Shown here: positions 4,961-5,987 of the stretch, one piece after another
How the letters are laid out: every line of letters starts with the position of its first letter
How positions within the stretch are numbered: position 1 is the stretch's first letter
Assembly (NCBI GenBank): GCA_021812905.1
Contig: JAKAMM010000118.1
Span: forward strand, 1 to 5,987
From: Chloroflexota bacterium
Lineage (GTDB): Bacteria; Chloroflexota; Anaerolineae; Anaerolineales; Villigracilaceae
DNA: 5,987 nucleotides
Reading direction: 5' to 3'
Position numbers and translations under genes: made by a program
Notes under the pieces: generated by a model
The model's database searches: none
The model's input: only the letters and a program-made list of their open reading frames with translations
What the model was told of the DNA's origin: nothing

Positions 4961-5987
4961 ATGGCTAGAATTTTTGATGTCATTGAATACCCGAACGAAA
5001 TGGCGGACGAGATCGTCCACCGCTTCCCGGACGATAACAGCATTGGCGATTATCGAGTCGGCTCGCAAGTGATCGTGCGCGAGGCGCAAACGGCCGTTTT
5101 CTTCCGCGACGGCAACGCGCTGGACGTATTTAAAGCAGGCCGCCATACGATTGCCACAGCCAACATCCCGCTGGTGACCAACTTCATCGGCAAGGCCTTC
5201 AACGACCGTACGCCCTTCCCTGCCGAAGTTTACTTCGTCTCGATGAAGGAATTCGCCAACAAGAAATGGGGCACGCCCCAGCCGATCATCGTCCGCAACC
5301 CAGGCATGGGACTCGGCGTGGCTCTTCTGCAAGGCTTTGGAACTTATTCGTTCCAGGTCAGCGATCCGCAGATGTTCGTGACAAAGATCGTCGGCACGCA
5401 GGGCGCGTTCCGCACTGCCGATATCGAAGAACGTCTGCGCACCATGCTCCTTTCAAAATTACAAGACATCCTCGGCGAGACAGCCGCAAAACACGCCGTC
5501 CCTGAAATGATCGGATTGACAGAAGAGATCGGCGCGGGCGTACGCGCCAAGGCGCAGGATGACTTCGAGGCACTCGGCCTGACGCTCAAGACTTTCTACG
5601 TTGGCAACCTCAAGCCCTCCGATAAATCGGCCCAGGAACTGCGCGACATGGGCATGCTCGACATGGCAACCTACACTCAACTGCAAGCGGCTGATTCCAT
5701 GCGCGACGCGGCCAACAATCAGGGCGGCGGCGCGGGGCTGACAGCCGGAATCGGCGCCGGAATGGGTATCGGCAATTTGATGGGTCAGGCGCTTCAGGGC
5801 GGGATGCAGAGCGGACAGCAACAAGCCTCAAGCAGCGGCGGCGCGAAGCCCGCCGACATCCCCGATGTGATGACGCCCTCCGACGCGGCCTCCATCTTGA
5901 AAGTTTCCGAGGAAGATGTGCTTGCCGCAATAAAAGATGGAACACTGAAAGCCAAGAAACTCGGCAATGCGTATCGCATCAGCAAAG
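4961..5987 (+). CDS. YdjI-like SPFH-domain protein with C-terminal excisionase-type helix-turn-helix (incomplete at right edge)
   Basis: An open frame from ATG 4961 runs off the window after 342 codons with no stop. Residues 1-215 match the SPFH subfamily often labelled 'virion core protein' or YdjI. Recognisable stretches are MARIFDVIEYPNE at the start, GSQVIVREAQTAVFFRDG (34-51), AGRHTIATANIPL (59-71), KKWGTPQPIIVRNP (101-114), FGTYSFQVSDPQMF (126-139), TADIEERLR (152-160) and DDFEALGLTLKTFYV (200-214). SPFH proteins form membrane-associated oligomers; in Bacillus, YdjI works with a PspA-like partner in envelope stress. A Gly/Ala/Met/Gln-rich flexible segment follows (about 254-288). Relatives often end in a zinc ribbon, but from about 304 this one reads MTPSDAASILKVSEEDV, then IKDGTLKAKKLGNAYRISK. 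That is the pattern of the HTH_17/excisionase (MerR-like) DNA-binding fold, cut by the window end. No signal peptide or membrane helix is seen, so it is probably cytoplasmic and peripheral to the membrane. It has its own promoter and a strong ribosome binding site. Confidence 0.88.
   Translation, partial: MARIFDVIEYPNEMADEIVHRFPDDNSIGDYRVGSQVIVREAQTAVFFRDGNALDVFKAGRHTIATANIPLVTNFIGKAFNDRTPFPAEVYFVSMKEFANKKWGTPQPIIVRNPGMGLGVALLQGFGTYSFQVSDPQMFVTKIVGTQGAFRTADIEERLRTMLLSKLQDILGETAAKHAVPEMIGLTEEIGAGVRAKAQDDFEALGLTLKTFYVGNLKPSDKSAQELRDMGMLDMATYTQLQAADSMRDAANNQGGGAGLTAGIGAGMGIGNLMGQALQGGMQSGQQQASSSGGAKPADIPDVMTPSDAASILKVSEEDVLAAIKDGTLKAKKLGNAYRISK

Noticed and set aside
4872..5072. A + strand open frame crossing the promoter and the start of the SPFH gene.
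   Set aside because: It overlaps the SPFH coding region in another frame, spans the promoter and ribosome binding site, and has no recognisable protein features.
5344..5985. Several minus-strand open frames opposite the SPFH gene.
   Set aside because: The + strand frame matches a known family through its length; the opposite frames are low-complexity Arg/Ser/Ala-rich shadows.

Overview
The window looks like part of a bacterial chromosome, most plausibly from an Anaerolineae-type Chloroflexota (Chloroflexi). This is an inference. It rests on GC content in the mid-fifties by eye, a lipoprotein and a membrane-anchored propeller that both carry Pro/Thr 'TPTP'-like linkers, a CBS-domain family II pyrophosphatase, and palindromic 'GTCATTGCGAG' intergenic repeats. 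No rRNA or other phylogenetic marker is present. All recognisable genes lie on the + strand and coding density is high.

Layout. Positions 1-192 hold the last 63 codons of a molybdenum hydroxylase (xanthine dehydrogenase/aldehyde oxidase family) large subunit. Five bases later comes a Mn-dependent family II inorganic pyrophosphatase with an inserted CBS-domain pair (198-1541). Seven bases after that comes a lipoprotein polysaccharide deacetylase (1549-2769), then after 30 bases a membrane-anchored TolB/PD40 beta-propeller protein (2800-3867). The tight spacing suggests these four are co-transcribed. A 119-base gap follows that contains a near-perfect 82-base nested palindrome (3875-3956). Next is xdhC (3987-4778), a chaperone for molybdenum cofactor sulfuration and insertion, whose likely client is the hydroxylase at the left edge. 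A second, decayed copy of the palindrome (about 4781-4860) follows, then a recognisable promoter and a strong ribosome binding site. The last gene (4961 to the right edge, incomplete) encodes a YdjI-like SPFH protein that continues through a glycine-rich segment into a C-terminal excisionase-like helix-turn-helix.

Function. The molybdoenzyme end and xdhC form one functional theme, split by 3.8 kb of genes with no obvious link to it (pyrophosphate hydrolysis, envelope polysaccharide deacetylation, extracytoplasmic propeller). The SPFH gene appears to be its own transcription unit. The most unusual items are the SPFH-HTH fusion, the two palindromic repeats bracketing xdhC, and the pyrophosphatase's apparent loss of a substrate-binding lysine. 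I see no CRISPR array, transposase, tRNA, rRNA or convincing intrinsic terminator. Nothing here can be called an undescribed system with confidence. No stretch over 300 bases lacks a gene.
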